Notes: generated by a model not told the origin, from the sequence alone. DNA of 5,624 bases from Candidatus Njordarchaeota archaeon (GCA_029856615.1 JAHKLF010000109.1:1-5624); one strand, 5' to 3'; counted from the stretch's first letter, positions 1-4,916 are shown. Numbers and translations: made by a program.

Positions 1-1459
1 ACCAAGTTTTTATTTCTTCAGCTTTTTTACGTACCCAATTCGCTAATTTAGGAGATATTATTTTCTCGCTGAGATATCTCTCTAATCTTTGAGTATCCAG
101 TATCCTTACGATACCATCTGATCCTAATACTACATCTACCTCTAAATCTACATATCTAAGGCCATCGGGATAAGGTTCAATAGGAGTATTTATGTTGACA
201 TAAATCCCTTTTAGTTCATTAGATACCGAGAAATATGCTGTTATGAGTTTACTATCCCACAATCTAGCTATTGTAATTCCGTAATCCCCTGCTTCTTTTG
301 GAGCTCCTATTCCATCATAGTATCCTCCTGGAGTAAAGCGACGGAACATTCTGTATTCTATGGCCCCGTTACTTTCGGTTATCATTACTACCTTCGCGGG
401 TCCAAGAATGACTTCTCTTCCGTTTACTTTTTTGTGATGTATTTTCAGTAATCTCTCCTCTTTAGGTAGGAGCTCACGTTTAATCATCCTTAAGACAGCA
501 TTATTTAAGATCTCCATATCCACATTGCTAGCTAAATATTTCTCTGCGAAATCGACGATTTTTGTCACATCGTTATTGAATGCTTTTAGCCAGTGATGAT
601 TAATTACTGTCGGAAAAACCTGACTGCGGATCTCATCTAGTTTCTTTTTACTATTATGGGGAAAATCTATCTCTAGTATATCAAAGCCATTCCTTAATTT
701 GATCAGTGCGGGAGCTCTCTCTCCAATCTCTAGAAGTTTTTCAGCTTCTCGGGTTAAAATTTCTATTTCTTCTTGCAATTCAGATACATCCGCATTTGCA
801 GCCCCGGTTCTCCAAATTATCCCCCAATTATCTGGTCTAAGAACTTTACCTAACTCAATTAGTTTATCCCGTACGCCGCCCTTTATTTTATGCGACACTC
901 GAACAGCTTCCTCTGGAATTAATACAGCGAAATCTCCAGGTACGGTGATACTGGCTGATACCCTAGGTAATCCTGTGCTCTTATCAATATCCTTTATTTC
1001 GACTAATATAGGATCTCCTAGTTTTATACTGCTATTATTTTTTATCTCTTCCATAGGAAGCCATGCATCCATATTCGGAGTAATTTTTATCAAGTATCCC
1101 CCTTTCGGCGCGGGTCTGTACACAATTCCCTTATAAACAGCGCCCTTTTGAACTTTGCTTTTCTTTATTATCACATCTGGAAGAACATCGAATAGTATTT
1201 GAGTGAAAATATTCGTAAGCGTCGCTAAGCTCTCTACATTGACTCCTTGCCTATTGTTCTTATCAAAAACATCAATTTGAGGCGAGAGGTATCTTTCTGG
1301 GTTTAAGGAAAACCTTTCGGCTATTTCTAAACTTGGCTGTATGATTTCAAAATTATTATCTAAGAAGAGTTTCGTAAGCGCGGTTGAATAAATTCCGCGA
1401 ATTCTTATCCTAGGTTTATCAGTTTTCCTCATAGGTATTTCCAAAGGGGTTATTTGCAA
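1..1459 (-). CDS. fau-1: Probable ribonuclease / RNA-binding protein FAU-1 (DUF402), 3' end cut by window
   Basis: This frame is open from 1459 down to base 1 (486 codons), so only the extreme C-terminus is missing; family members are about 470-480 residues. The N-terminal part carries the motif RIRIRGIYSTALTKLFLD (residues 17-34), typical of FAU-1. An S1-like beta segment follows at about 103-172, then a helical middle, then a DUF402 domain at about 345-470 with the stretches YRMFRRFTPGGYYDGIG and YVDLEVDVVLGSDG. FAU-1 proteins are known to bind AU-rich RNA and are annotated as RNase E/G-like, with proposed roles in rRNA processing; the role here is inferred from family. I chose TTG at 1459 as start because a full GAGGTGA lies six bases before it; the ATG at 1432 (nine codons inside) has no such site. 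The gene follows psmB by 88 bases, including an inverted repeat and a T-run, so it may be transcribed separately. Confidence 0.9.
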   Translation of the reverse strand, partial: MQITPLEIPMRKTDKPRIRIRGIYSTALTKLFLDNNFEIIQPSLEIAERFSLNPERYLSPQIDVFDKNNRQGVNVESLATLTNIFTQILFDVLPDVIIKKSKVQKGAVYKGIVYRPAPKGGYLIKITPNMDAWLPMEEIKNNSSIKLGDPILVEIKDIDKSTGLPRVSASITVPGDFAVLIPEEAVRVSHKIKGGVRDKLIELGKVLRPDNWGIIWRTGAANADVSELQEEIEILTREAEKLLEIGERAPALIKLRNGFDILEIDFPHNSKKKLDEIRSQVFPTVINHHWLKAFNNDVTKIVDFAEKYLASNVDMEILNNAVLRMIKRELLPKEERLLKIHHKKVNGREVILGPAKVVMITESNGAIEYRMFRRFTPGGYYDGIGAPKEAGDYGITIARLWDSKLITAYFSVSNELKGIYVNINTPIEPYPDGLRYVDLEVDVVLGSDGIVRILDTQRLERYLSEKIISPKLANWVRKKAEEIKTW

Positions 1460-1465
1460 GTCTAG

Positions 1466-1472
1466 TCACCTC
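1466..1472 (-). promoter_or_regulatory. Shine-Dalgarno site fixing the TTG start of FAU-1
   Basis: GAGGTGA on the minus strand is complementary to the conserved archaeal 16S rRNA tail (AUCACCUC). It sits six bases before TTG at 1459. An in-frame TGA overlaps it, so translation cannot start further upstream. Confidence 0.75.
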
Positions 1473-1489
1473 TAATATCCCTCGTATCA

Positions 1490-1509
1490 TTTTTTGGATT
1501 ACCAAAAAA
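1490..1509. terminator. Inverted repeat TTTTTTGG / CCAAAAAA between psmB and FAU-1
   Basis: A perfect 8-base inverted repeat with a 4-base spacer occupies the 88-base gap. On the minus strand the first arm ends the T-rich run TTTACTTTTTT, and archaeal RNA polymerase terminates at T-runs, so this is a candidate terminator for psmB. An operator for the FAU-1 gene is the alternative. No clear separate TATA element for FAU-1 was found in this gap. Confidence 0.4.
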
Positions 1510-1547
1510 GTAAAGCGACAAGTGAATGAGATTCTTATGATGGAGCT

Positions 1548-2216
1548 TCAACCTTCCCGCAAAACAGACCTAATATCTTTGAGATACTTTTCTATTTCCT
1601 CGGGCTTTAAGAGACGTATACCCCCCGGAGTAACAACAGCAAGATCAATGCCGTCACCTGTAGCTACATCTCGCCTGATAGCAGATCTTAGCGCCCTTAA
1701 GGCCAATTTAATCGCACTTTCTTCATCTAAATCCTCACGATATTCACTTTCAAGCACTCCATAAGCTACTGGTGAGCCGCTACCAGTGGCCATGAATTTA
1801 TCTTCTTGAGCAGCCCCCGTGTGATCTAAGAAGAAAATATGGGGGCCGAATTGGTCTATTCCTCCGATTATAAAATGTGCTAGGAAGGGAAGTAAGCTTC
1901 TAAAGTTGGTGTGAAGTACGACTGAAGTCAGATTTGCTACTTCTCTGACTAATGGGGGTCTATCTCGTTCGATGCTTATTCTTTTGACGAAATTTCTAAT
2001 CCATTTAACCAAAATCTGCGCGTCTGCAACCAAGCCGGATATTGTAAAAACAATTTTATCTGTTATTGGATGAATCTTCTGAGCACGCTTACTTGCTATA
2101 AATGTCCCTGCGCTTGCTCTTTTATCAGCTGCAATTACAACACCGTTTTTAAAAACTAGTCCAATAGTTGTAGTTCCTTTAAGTGCGGTTTTCTCGTCAA
2201 ATATTTTTATGCGCAT
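1548..2216 (-). CDS. psmB: 20S proteasome beta subunit (N-terminal threonine peptidase)
   Basis: The protein has 222 residues. It is the proteolytic subunit of the archaeal 20S core, which stacks two beta rings between alpha rings in the cytoplasm and degrades unfolded or tagged proteins. A 14-residue propeptide ends in G14 and is followed by TTTIG, so autocleavage before T15 would expose the catalytic threonine. D31 (in VIAADKRAS) and K47 match mature D17 and K33. The stretch TGSGSPVAYGVLE (144-156) and RDVATGDGID (182-191) supply the remaining active-site region; T186 replaces the serine common after RD. The length is normal for the family. The start ATG at 2216 is preceded by GGTGTGA. No alpha subunit gene is in the window. 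The neighbour upstream is a putative DNA-binding protein, and FAU-1 follows downstream. Confidence 0.97.
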   Translation of the reverse strand: MRIKIFDEKTALKGTTTIGLVFKNGVVIAADKRASAGTFIASKRAQKIHPITDKIVFTISGLVADAQILVKWIRNFVKRISIERDRPPLVREVANLTSVVLHTNFRSLLPFLAHFIIGGIDQFGPHIFFLDHTGAAQEDKFMATGSGSPVAYGVLESEYREDLDEESAIKLALRALRSAIRRDVATGDGIDLAVVTPGGIRLLKPEEIEKYLKDIRSVLREG

Positions 2217-2317
2217 TTAATCACACCCAATCATATAAAATGATAGCTCAGATCTGCTGCGGTCGGTCATTAATTCCCTGGACCGGGTTTTCATCCTCGC
2301 AAATACACTTATCAAAT

Positions 2318-2332
2318 AATCTTTAAAATAAC
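2318..2332 (-). promoter_or_regulatory. TATA-like element upstream of psmB and its leader
   Basis: TATTTTAAAG on the minus strand (2330-2321) lies about 25 bases before GCGAGGATGA (from 2300), giving a predicted start near 2300 and a leader of about 84 bases for psmB. A second AT-rich element, TTTTATAT (2240-2233), lies too close to the ATG at 2216 to serve a leadered message. The 149-base gap 2217-2365 contains nothing else I can assign apart from a weak C/D-like structure, described in the findings. Confidence 0.45.
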
Positions 2333-2365
2333 TTATTAAAACAATCGTAATGTAAAGATAAATTT

Positions 2366-2902
2366 CTATTTTTCATTCAATATATCTTCCGCAATGGCTA
2401 CAACTAATACATCCTCAATAGCATCCTCAAGACTTTTTTCGGGCATCTTCTTAGTTTGTTGATCAGAGACCTCCTTAAGTTCACCGAGATCGATATCAAG
2501 AGTATTTGAAGATGAATGTCTAGGTTTCTGTTCATGAACTATGGGTGGAGGAGACGAGGAGATGACGTCACTAATTCTTTGGACTCTTTCTAGATTCGAA
2601 TTTATGTCCATTATTAGTTTTGAGAGAAATGAAACCATTTCTTTAAGTTCTTTTAGAGTTTTGCTTTCTTGGAATACTTTCTTTGGTCTTTTCATCTGAG
2701 CAAGTTTAATGATTGTTCTTTTACCAAAGTTTTTTTCACCTAACATCTGGATAGCTTTTTCAACACACTTATCAATATCTCCGCCCATAAAAGATGCTAT
2801 ATCTACAAGTAAATCAAATATATCCTTACTTATCCTAAAACAAACCCATACAGTACCGTCTTCATATTCGTGTCCAATCCGTGAGTATGGATCACTATAC
2901 AC
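2366..2902 (-). CDS. Uncharacterised protein with a ribbon-helix-helix-like N-terminus
   Basis: I do not recognise the 178-residue protein by family. Residues 17-57 read as a strand (TVWVCFRIS), a helix (KDIFDLLVDIASFMGG) and a second helix (DIDKCVEKAIQMLGEK), the order and spacing of a ribbon-helix-helix (Arc/MetJ-type) DNA-binding fold. A basic patch KRPKK (71-75) follows, then a long amphipathic helix of about 30 residues likely to form a coiled coil, a polar serine/proline-rich linker, and an acidic C-terminal helix. A dimeric regulator is therefore plausible, but this is inference from pattern only. The first codon is GTG at 2902 with AAGGGGA seven to thirteen bases before it; the next in-frame ATG falls inside the fold. 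The gene starts only about 30 bases after the SRP RNA, and psmB follows 149 bases downstream. Confidence 0.75.
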   Translation of the reverse strand: MYSDPYSRIGHEYEDGTVWVCFRISKDIFDLLVDIASFMGGDIDKCVEKAIQMLGEKNFGKRTIIKLAQMKRPKKVFQESKTLKELKEMVSFLSKLIMDINSNLERVQRISDVISSSPPPIVHEQKPRHSSSNTLDIDLGELKEVSDQQTKKMPEKSLEDAIEDVLVVAIAEDILNEK

Positions 2903-2904
2903 AG

Positions 2905-2935
2905 AAAATCCCCTTAGGCCAGTGACCTATAGGGA
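2905..2935 (-). terminator. Hairpin plus T-run after the SRP RNA, covering the next gene's ribosome binding region
   Basis: On the minus strand, TCCCTATAGG and CCTAAGGGGA form a nine-pair stem with one A-A mismatch around the loop TCACTGG, directly followed by TTTT (2908-2905). This has the form of an intrinsic terminator placed at the 3' end of the SRP RNA. The 3' arm contains AAGGGGA, the only ribosome binding site candidate for the GTG start at 2902. CTATAG within the 5' arm is also about 27 bases from that GTG, so a leaderless start there is possible. Confidence 0.55.
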
Positions 2936-3292
2936 ACCGCCAGCACACCCCGAGCGGAGGGGTCTTCCAGCATCACACATAATCCCGTTACCTCATACCC
3001 GACATCCCCAGAGCGCGGAGGCGCCGGGTTAGGTGTGCTCCCTTCCGGGCCTACACCATTTCCCCGCCGCATATTGCGGGTCTCGGGCTTCCCGCCCTCC
3101 AGCGGGAAACCTGAGACACGCCCCCGCCCCTGAGGCACGGGTATTCATAGGCTCGGGATCACGGTGATGCTGGAAGATGAACCCTCCTTCTCGGGGCTGT
3201 TCGGACCCGCCGTCACGAGGATTTGCGGCTACGGCCCATGTGGACCGTAGGGGGGACCCCGAGCCCCCCGCCCTAGCTGGCGGTTTTTCCCC
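2932..3292 (-). ncRNA. Archaeal signal recognition particle RNA (7S RNA)
   Basis: This GC-rich block folds as an archaeal SRP RNA when read on the minus strand. Helix 1 pairs AACCGCCAGC (3285-3276) with GCTGGCGGTT (2944-2935), closing the ends as in archaea. An Alu-domain hairpin is at 3250-3229. Helix 5 begins with 14 perfect pairs, TCTTCCAGCATCAC (3177-3164) with 2976-2963, and continues with further pairing such as ATACCCG with CGGGTAT. Helix 6 spans 3117-3080 with a GGAG tetraloop at 3100-3097, the SRP19 contact. Helix 7 is 3079-3067. Helix 8 spans 3057-3032 with the GGAA tetraloop (3046-3043) and the 3' GAGCA of the SRP54-binding internal loop. The RNA scaffolds SRP54 and SRP19 for co-translational membrane targeting. 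At about 350-360 nt it is somewhat long for archaea; exact ends are uncertain by several bases. Confidence 0.95.
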
Positions 3293-3309
3293 GTATCTCA
3301 ATATTTCTT

Positions 3310-3330
3310 CTTATACGTAGAAATATTAAA
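3310..3330 (-). promoter_or_regulatory. Promoter of the SRP RNA gene
   Basis: Two TATA-like elements on the minus strand precede the SRP RNA: TTTAATATTT (3330-3321) and TATAAG (3315-3310). They predict starts near 3299 and 3287 respectively, both compatible with the helix 1 end at about 3285-3292. Confidence 0.5.
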
Positions 3331-3370
3331 GGATTTCTATCGGTTAGCATTATTTGTAAGCAGAGTATTA

Positions 3371-3381
3371 TGAAAATAAAA
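3371..3381 (-). terminator. T-rich tract after EF-1 beta
   Basis: CTTTTATTTTC... on the minus strand begins six bases after the EF-1 beta stop and lies before the SRP RNA promoter. Archaeal RNA polymerase often terminates at such tracts without a hairpin. None was seen here. Confidence 0.4.
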
Positions 3382-3386
3382 GTGAA

Positions 3387-3656
3387 TTATAATCGCGTGA
3401 CTGAAAGGATCTCGATCGTAATGCCTTCTATGCTGCTTAAATTTTCCTCTATTTGAGTTAATATGCCTTCTTTTTCTGGAGCTATAAGCATTACCTTAAG
3501 TTTATTTAATCCAAATACGAATGGTTCTACTTTATGATCTTTTATTTCAACACTAGGCGGTAATTTCTCCTGAACTTTTTTTAATAGGCTGTTCATATCG
3601 GTTTCTGGATCGTCCGGAATTACTTCAATGAGTATAGCATTTAATGCCGAGTTCAA
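3387..3656 (-). CDS. ef1b: Translation elongation factor 1 beta (aEF-1B, nucleotide exchange factor)
   Basis: The 89-residue protein matches the archaeal EF-1 beta / EF-1B GNE domain in length and pattern. It is expected to release GDP from EF-1 alpha so that the factor can reload GTP and deliver aminoacyl-tRNA. Recognisable parts are the first strand with IEVIPDDPETDM (10-21), the EIKDHKVEPFVFGLNKLKVMLIAPE stretch (about 37-61; typical EPIAFGLKAL-like core), and the C-terminal VTRL following the last strand. The start is TTG at 3656, preceded by GAGGTGA with a six-base spacer. The gene begins 13 bases after the stop of the zinc-ribbon gene, so the two form an operon, an arrangement widely seen in archaea. 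No EF-1 alpha gene is in the window. Confidence 0.95.
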   Translation of the reverse strand: MNSALNAILIEVIPDDPETDMNSLLKKVQEKLPPSVEIKDHKVEPFVFGLNKLKVMLIAPEKEGILTQIEENLSSIEGITIEILSVTRL

Positions 3657-3662
3657 TATACT

Positions 3663-3669
3663 TCACCTC
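3663..3669 (-). promoter_or_regulatory. Shine-Dalgarno site fixing the TTG start of EF-1 beta
   Basis: GAGGTGA lies directly after the TAA stop of the zinc-ribbon gene and six bases before TTG at 3656. The first in-frame ATG lies well inside the conserved domain, so TTG is required. Confidence 0.8.
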
Positions 3670-3933
3670 TTATGGGTATTCATAACCACAAACTGAACAC
3701 TTAGCAATATTCGCCATTTGACGGCATTTTGAGCATCGTATAATAATGCCTTTTCCGCAATTTGGGCACTGAAATACTACAACGCTGATATCTCGTGGGT
3801 GGACAACTTTATTACAAGATGAACATCTAGGCATTAGAATGAATCGAGGTTCGAATATGCTTCTCCTATCTTTTTTCTCAGGAAGCCCCTCTTCTTTTGT
3901 CATGGCCATTTTAAATAGTTCTGATATGCGCAT
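3670..3933 (-). CDS. Zinc-ribbon RNA-binding protein, translation-associated (COG2888-like), N-terminally extended
   Basis: The 87-residue protein holds four CxxC pairs: C37/C40, C56/C59, C67/C70 and C79/C82, enough for two zinc sites. The order CSSC, CPNC, CSKC and CSVC followed by GYEYP at the C-terminus is the pattern of the small archaeal zinc-ribbon proteins predicted to bind RNA and act in translation. Those are usually about 55-60 residues; here about 32 extra, charged residues precede the first CxxC. The start is ATG at 3933, with GGAGG (3945-3941) seven bases before it; a TTG at 3951 is also in frame but would place that site inside the gene. It is the first gene of an operon with EF-1 beta, which supports a translation role. 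The exact biochemical function is not established. Confidence 0.88.
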   Translation of the reverse strand: MRISELFKMAMTKEEGLPEKKDRRSIFEPRFILMPRCSSCNKVVHPRDISVVVFQCPNCGKGIIIRCSKCRQMANIAKCSVCGYEYP

Positions 3934-3985
3934 TTTGAATCCTCCAGTCAATTATGTATACATGTAAGCTTAAATGACCCATCTA

Positions 3986-3998
3986 AGTAATTTAAAGG
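3986..3998 (-). promoter_or_regulatory. TATA-like element for the zinc-ribbon / EF-1 beta operon
   Basis: CCTTTAAATTA on the minus strand (about 3998-3988) predicts a transcription start near 3966 and a leader of roughly 33 bases, which includes GGAGG. The 113-base gap 3934-4046 shows no other feature. Confidence 0.5.
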
Positions 3999-4046
3999 TT
4001 CCGAAAGAATTTGATAATAAATTAATTCATAATACGCTTAGTTATT

Positions 4047-4403
4047 CTATAATAGCATGCTAATATGTACTCGTGGTATATCATCTAAACTCTTATCAAA
4101 ATTTGCGAGTTTCTCCATTATGATGCTAGGATCCTGAATTATTCTAGCAGCGCCACCAAATATTCGCAAATCTAATAGGTGTGCAAGTCTGGCAGCGCGG
4201 ACTTTATCCTCAACGAAAGTTTCTTTACCAGTCCATAAGTAGATGACGTTATCTACATCATCTAATATTACAACACATGTATCATTCCGTAATATCTCAC
4301 GTGGAATTTTTCCTTTTACTGATAAGATATCTCTGCGTTTGAACATTATGCCGCGTAATATTTTCGTATATAATGGATTCGAAGTGTTATGCAACTTTAT
4401 CAT
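4047..4403 (-). CDS. Small protein with a single gelsolin-like domain
   Basis: The 118-residue protein has residues 33-77 that follow the gelsolin repeat: an acidic-preceded strand (LRNDTCVVILDD, 38-49), a turn, the hallmark strand VIYLWTGKE (53-61), then an amphipathic helix (VEDKVRAARLAHLL, 64-77). N40-D41 and D66 fall where gelsolin repeats place type-II calcium ligands. In eukaryotes such repeats bind, sever or cap actin; one- and two-repeat forms are known from Asgard archaea. One repeat fills the whole protein here. No actin gene is visible, so an actin link is inference. The start ATG at 4403 is the first after an in-frame stop; no strong ribosome binding site precedes it, and ATG at 4346 is an alternative. 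The box C/D sRNA lies 37 bases upstream, probably in the same transcript. Confidence 0.78.
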   Translation of the reverse strand: MIKLHNTSNPLYTKILRGIMFKRRDILSVKGKIPREILRNDTCVVILDDVDNVIYLWTGKETFVEDKVRAARLAHLLDLRIFGGAARIIQDPSIIMEKLANFDKSLDDIPRVHISMLL

Positions 4404-4440
4404 CTCGTCATTATTTCTTATCTCATTGAGAATGTATGTG

Positions 4441-4499
4441 ATGATCAGAGCGTCGCGAGTTCATCATACATCAGATCAGGTATGACATCATCACATCAT
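4441..4499 (-). ncRNA. Box C/D guide sRNA (2'-O-methylation guide)
   Basis: On the minus strand all four boxes are perfect and in order: C GTGATGA (4494-4488), D' CTGA (4474-4471), C' ATGATGA (4467-4461) and D CTGA (4448-4445). The D' guide is 13 bases (4487-4475) and the D guide 12 bases (4460-4449), with a 3-base D'-C' spacer, as in archaeal sRNAs. Outside the boxes ATGA (4499-4496) pairs with TCAT (4444-4441), leaving the three-base bulge TGT that completes an L7Ae-type kink-turn. A TATA-like element ends about 20 bases before the predicted 5' end. By the box-plus-five rule the D guide would mark the U in AGCGUCGCGAGU and the D' guide the first G of the GG in AUCAGGUAUGACA; I could not place either in a known rRNA or tRNA. 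It would act with L7Ae, Nop5 and fibrillarin. Confidence 0.88.
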
Positions 4500-4517
4500 T
4501 TATCTCAAAATCATTGT

Positions 4518-4526
4518 TATTTTAAG
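4518..4526 (-). promoter_or_regulatory. TATA-like element of the C/D sRNA (and probably of the gelsolin-like gene)
   Basis: CTTAAAATA on the minus strand is centred about 24 bases before 4498, matching the 5' end deduced independently from the kink-turn stem. It lies 37 bases after the stop of the upstream 63-residue gene. Confidence 0.55.
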
Positions 4527-4562
4527 AATTATGTGGGGTTTCTTTAAGAGCATTACTACTAA

Positions 4563-4754
4563 TTAGAGCAAAAATTCAATGTATTTTCCAATTATGTCAT
4601 TCGCTAATTGTATATCATCATCTAAGATCATGCCATCATCGATGTATTTTATTTCTTCTTCGAATTCTAAGACTACTTTCTTTAAAATAGTGCGAACAAT
4701 GGCGTTATCCTTATTTACTATGAAAGTTCCTACGGTAATTTTTCCGAAGAACAT
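4563..4754 (-). CDS. Small protein of unknown function (63 residues)
   Basis: I do not recognise this protein with certainty. It reads as two short strands (FFGKITVGTFIVN), a long charged helix (about residues 17-36, with KKVVLEFEEEIKYI) and a closing helix (DIQLANDIIGKYIEFLL). This strand-helix-helix form resembles the C-terminal part of longin or roadblock-like small proteins of archaea, whose full length is over twice this, so it could be a remnant. Against decay, ATG at 4754 is preceded in frame by a stop and has a TATA-like element 27 bases upstream, fitting a leaderless message. No good ribosome binding site is present. The sRNA and gelsolin-like gene follow downstream. Confidence 0.6.
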   Translation of the reverse strand: MFFGKITVGTFIVNKDNAIVRTILKKVVLEFEEEIKYIDDGMILDDDIQLANDIIGKYIEFLL

Positions 4755-4771
4755 TATAAGTACCCTATCTC

Positions 4772-4806
4772 ATAATGATTATAATGACACTAGGCACCTC
4801 ATTATA
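4772..4806. repeat. ATAATGA repeats and inverted repeat upstream of the 63-residue gene
   Basis: ATAATGA occurs at 4772-4778 and 4781-4787, and its inverse TCATTAT at 4799-4805. The last two form an 8-base inverted repeat (TATAATGA / TCATTATA) with an 11-base spacer. They overlap and flank the TATA-like element, as an operator would. The AT-rich background makes chance possible. Confidence 0.35.
4778..4785 (-). promoter_or_regulatory. TATA-like element for a leaderless 63-residue gene
   Basis: ATTATAAT on the minus strand is centred about 27 bases before ATG at 4754, so the predicted transcript would begin at or next to the start codon. Confidence 0.4.
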
Positions 4807-4916
4807 TGCTTTCTTTACTCTTGTTGGAAATTTATCGGATAATACAGAAACTGCCCTCTTGTTCTTTGATCTATCCATATTAGCATTTACAGCATCGGCT
4901 GAAAAACTTTTGTGTA

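Larger units (their letters stand above)
4755..4916 (-). other. 162-base stretch without a convincing gene
   Basis: Apart from the TATA-like element and ATAATGA repeats, this gap has one open minus-strand frame, ATG at 4878 to TAG at 4765 (37 codons, basic, beginning MDRSKNKRAVSVL). It lacks a ribosome binding site and any recognisable domain. It could be a small gene or a remnant of a longer gene once joined to the 63-residue frame. Confidence 0.3.

Noticed and set aside
699..1136. Plus-strand open frame of 145 codons
   Set aside because: Antisense to the well-supported FAU-1 coding sequence; serine- and isoleucine-rich composition typical of a shadow frame.
1430..1432. ATG as start of FAU-1
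   Set aside because: No ribosome binding site precedes it, while TTG at 1459 has a perfect GAGGTGA at the correct distance; ATG is still possible if proteomics says so.
1418..1489. Short minus-strand frame beginning MIRGILEVTRL that overlaps the FAU-1 start
   Set aside because: Only about 23 codons, no ribosome binding site, and its sequence contains the FAU-1 ribosome binding site.
2240..2300. tRNA-like stretch near TAGCTCAGA in the psmB leader
   Set aside because: No T-arm or cloverleaf pairing could be drawn on either strand.
2709..3032. Plus-strand open frame of 107 codons
   Set aside because: It runs antisense to the putative regulator and into the SRP RNA and has no recognisable protein features.
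2963..3177. A 14-base perfect inverted repeat (2963-2976 and 3164-3177) resembling ends of a mobile element
   Set aside because: It is helix 5 of the SRP RNA; no transposase or target duplication is present.
2914..3301. Two overlapping minus-strand open frames (2914-3138 and 3029-3301) of high glycine, proline and arginine content
   Set aside because: They lie inside the SRP RNA, whose helices explain the sequence; the composition is that of translated structured GC-rich RNA.
4438..4500. C/D sRNA on the plus strand (GTGATGA at 4438-4444)
   Set aside because: The plus strand lacks CTGA boxes; the apparent C box is the complement of the D-side outer stem of the minus-strand sRNA.
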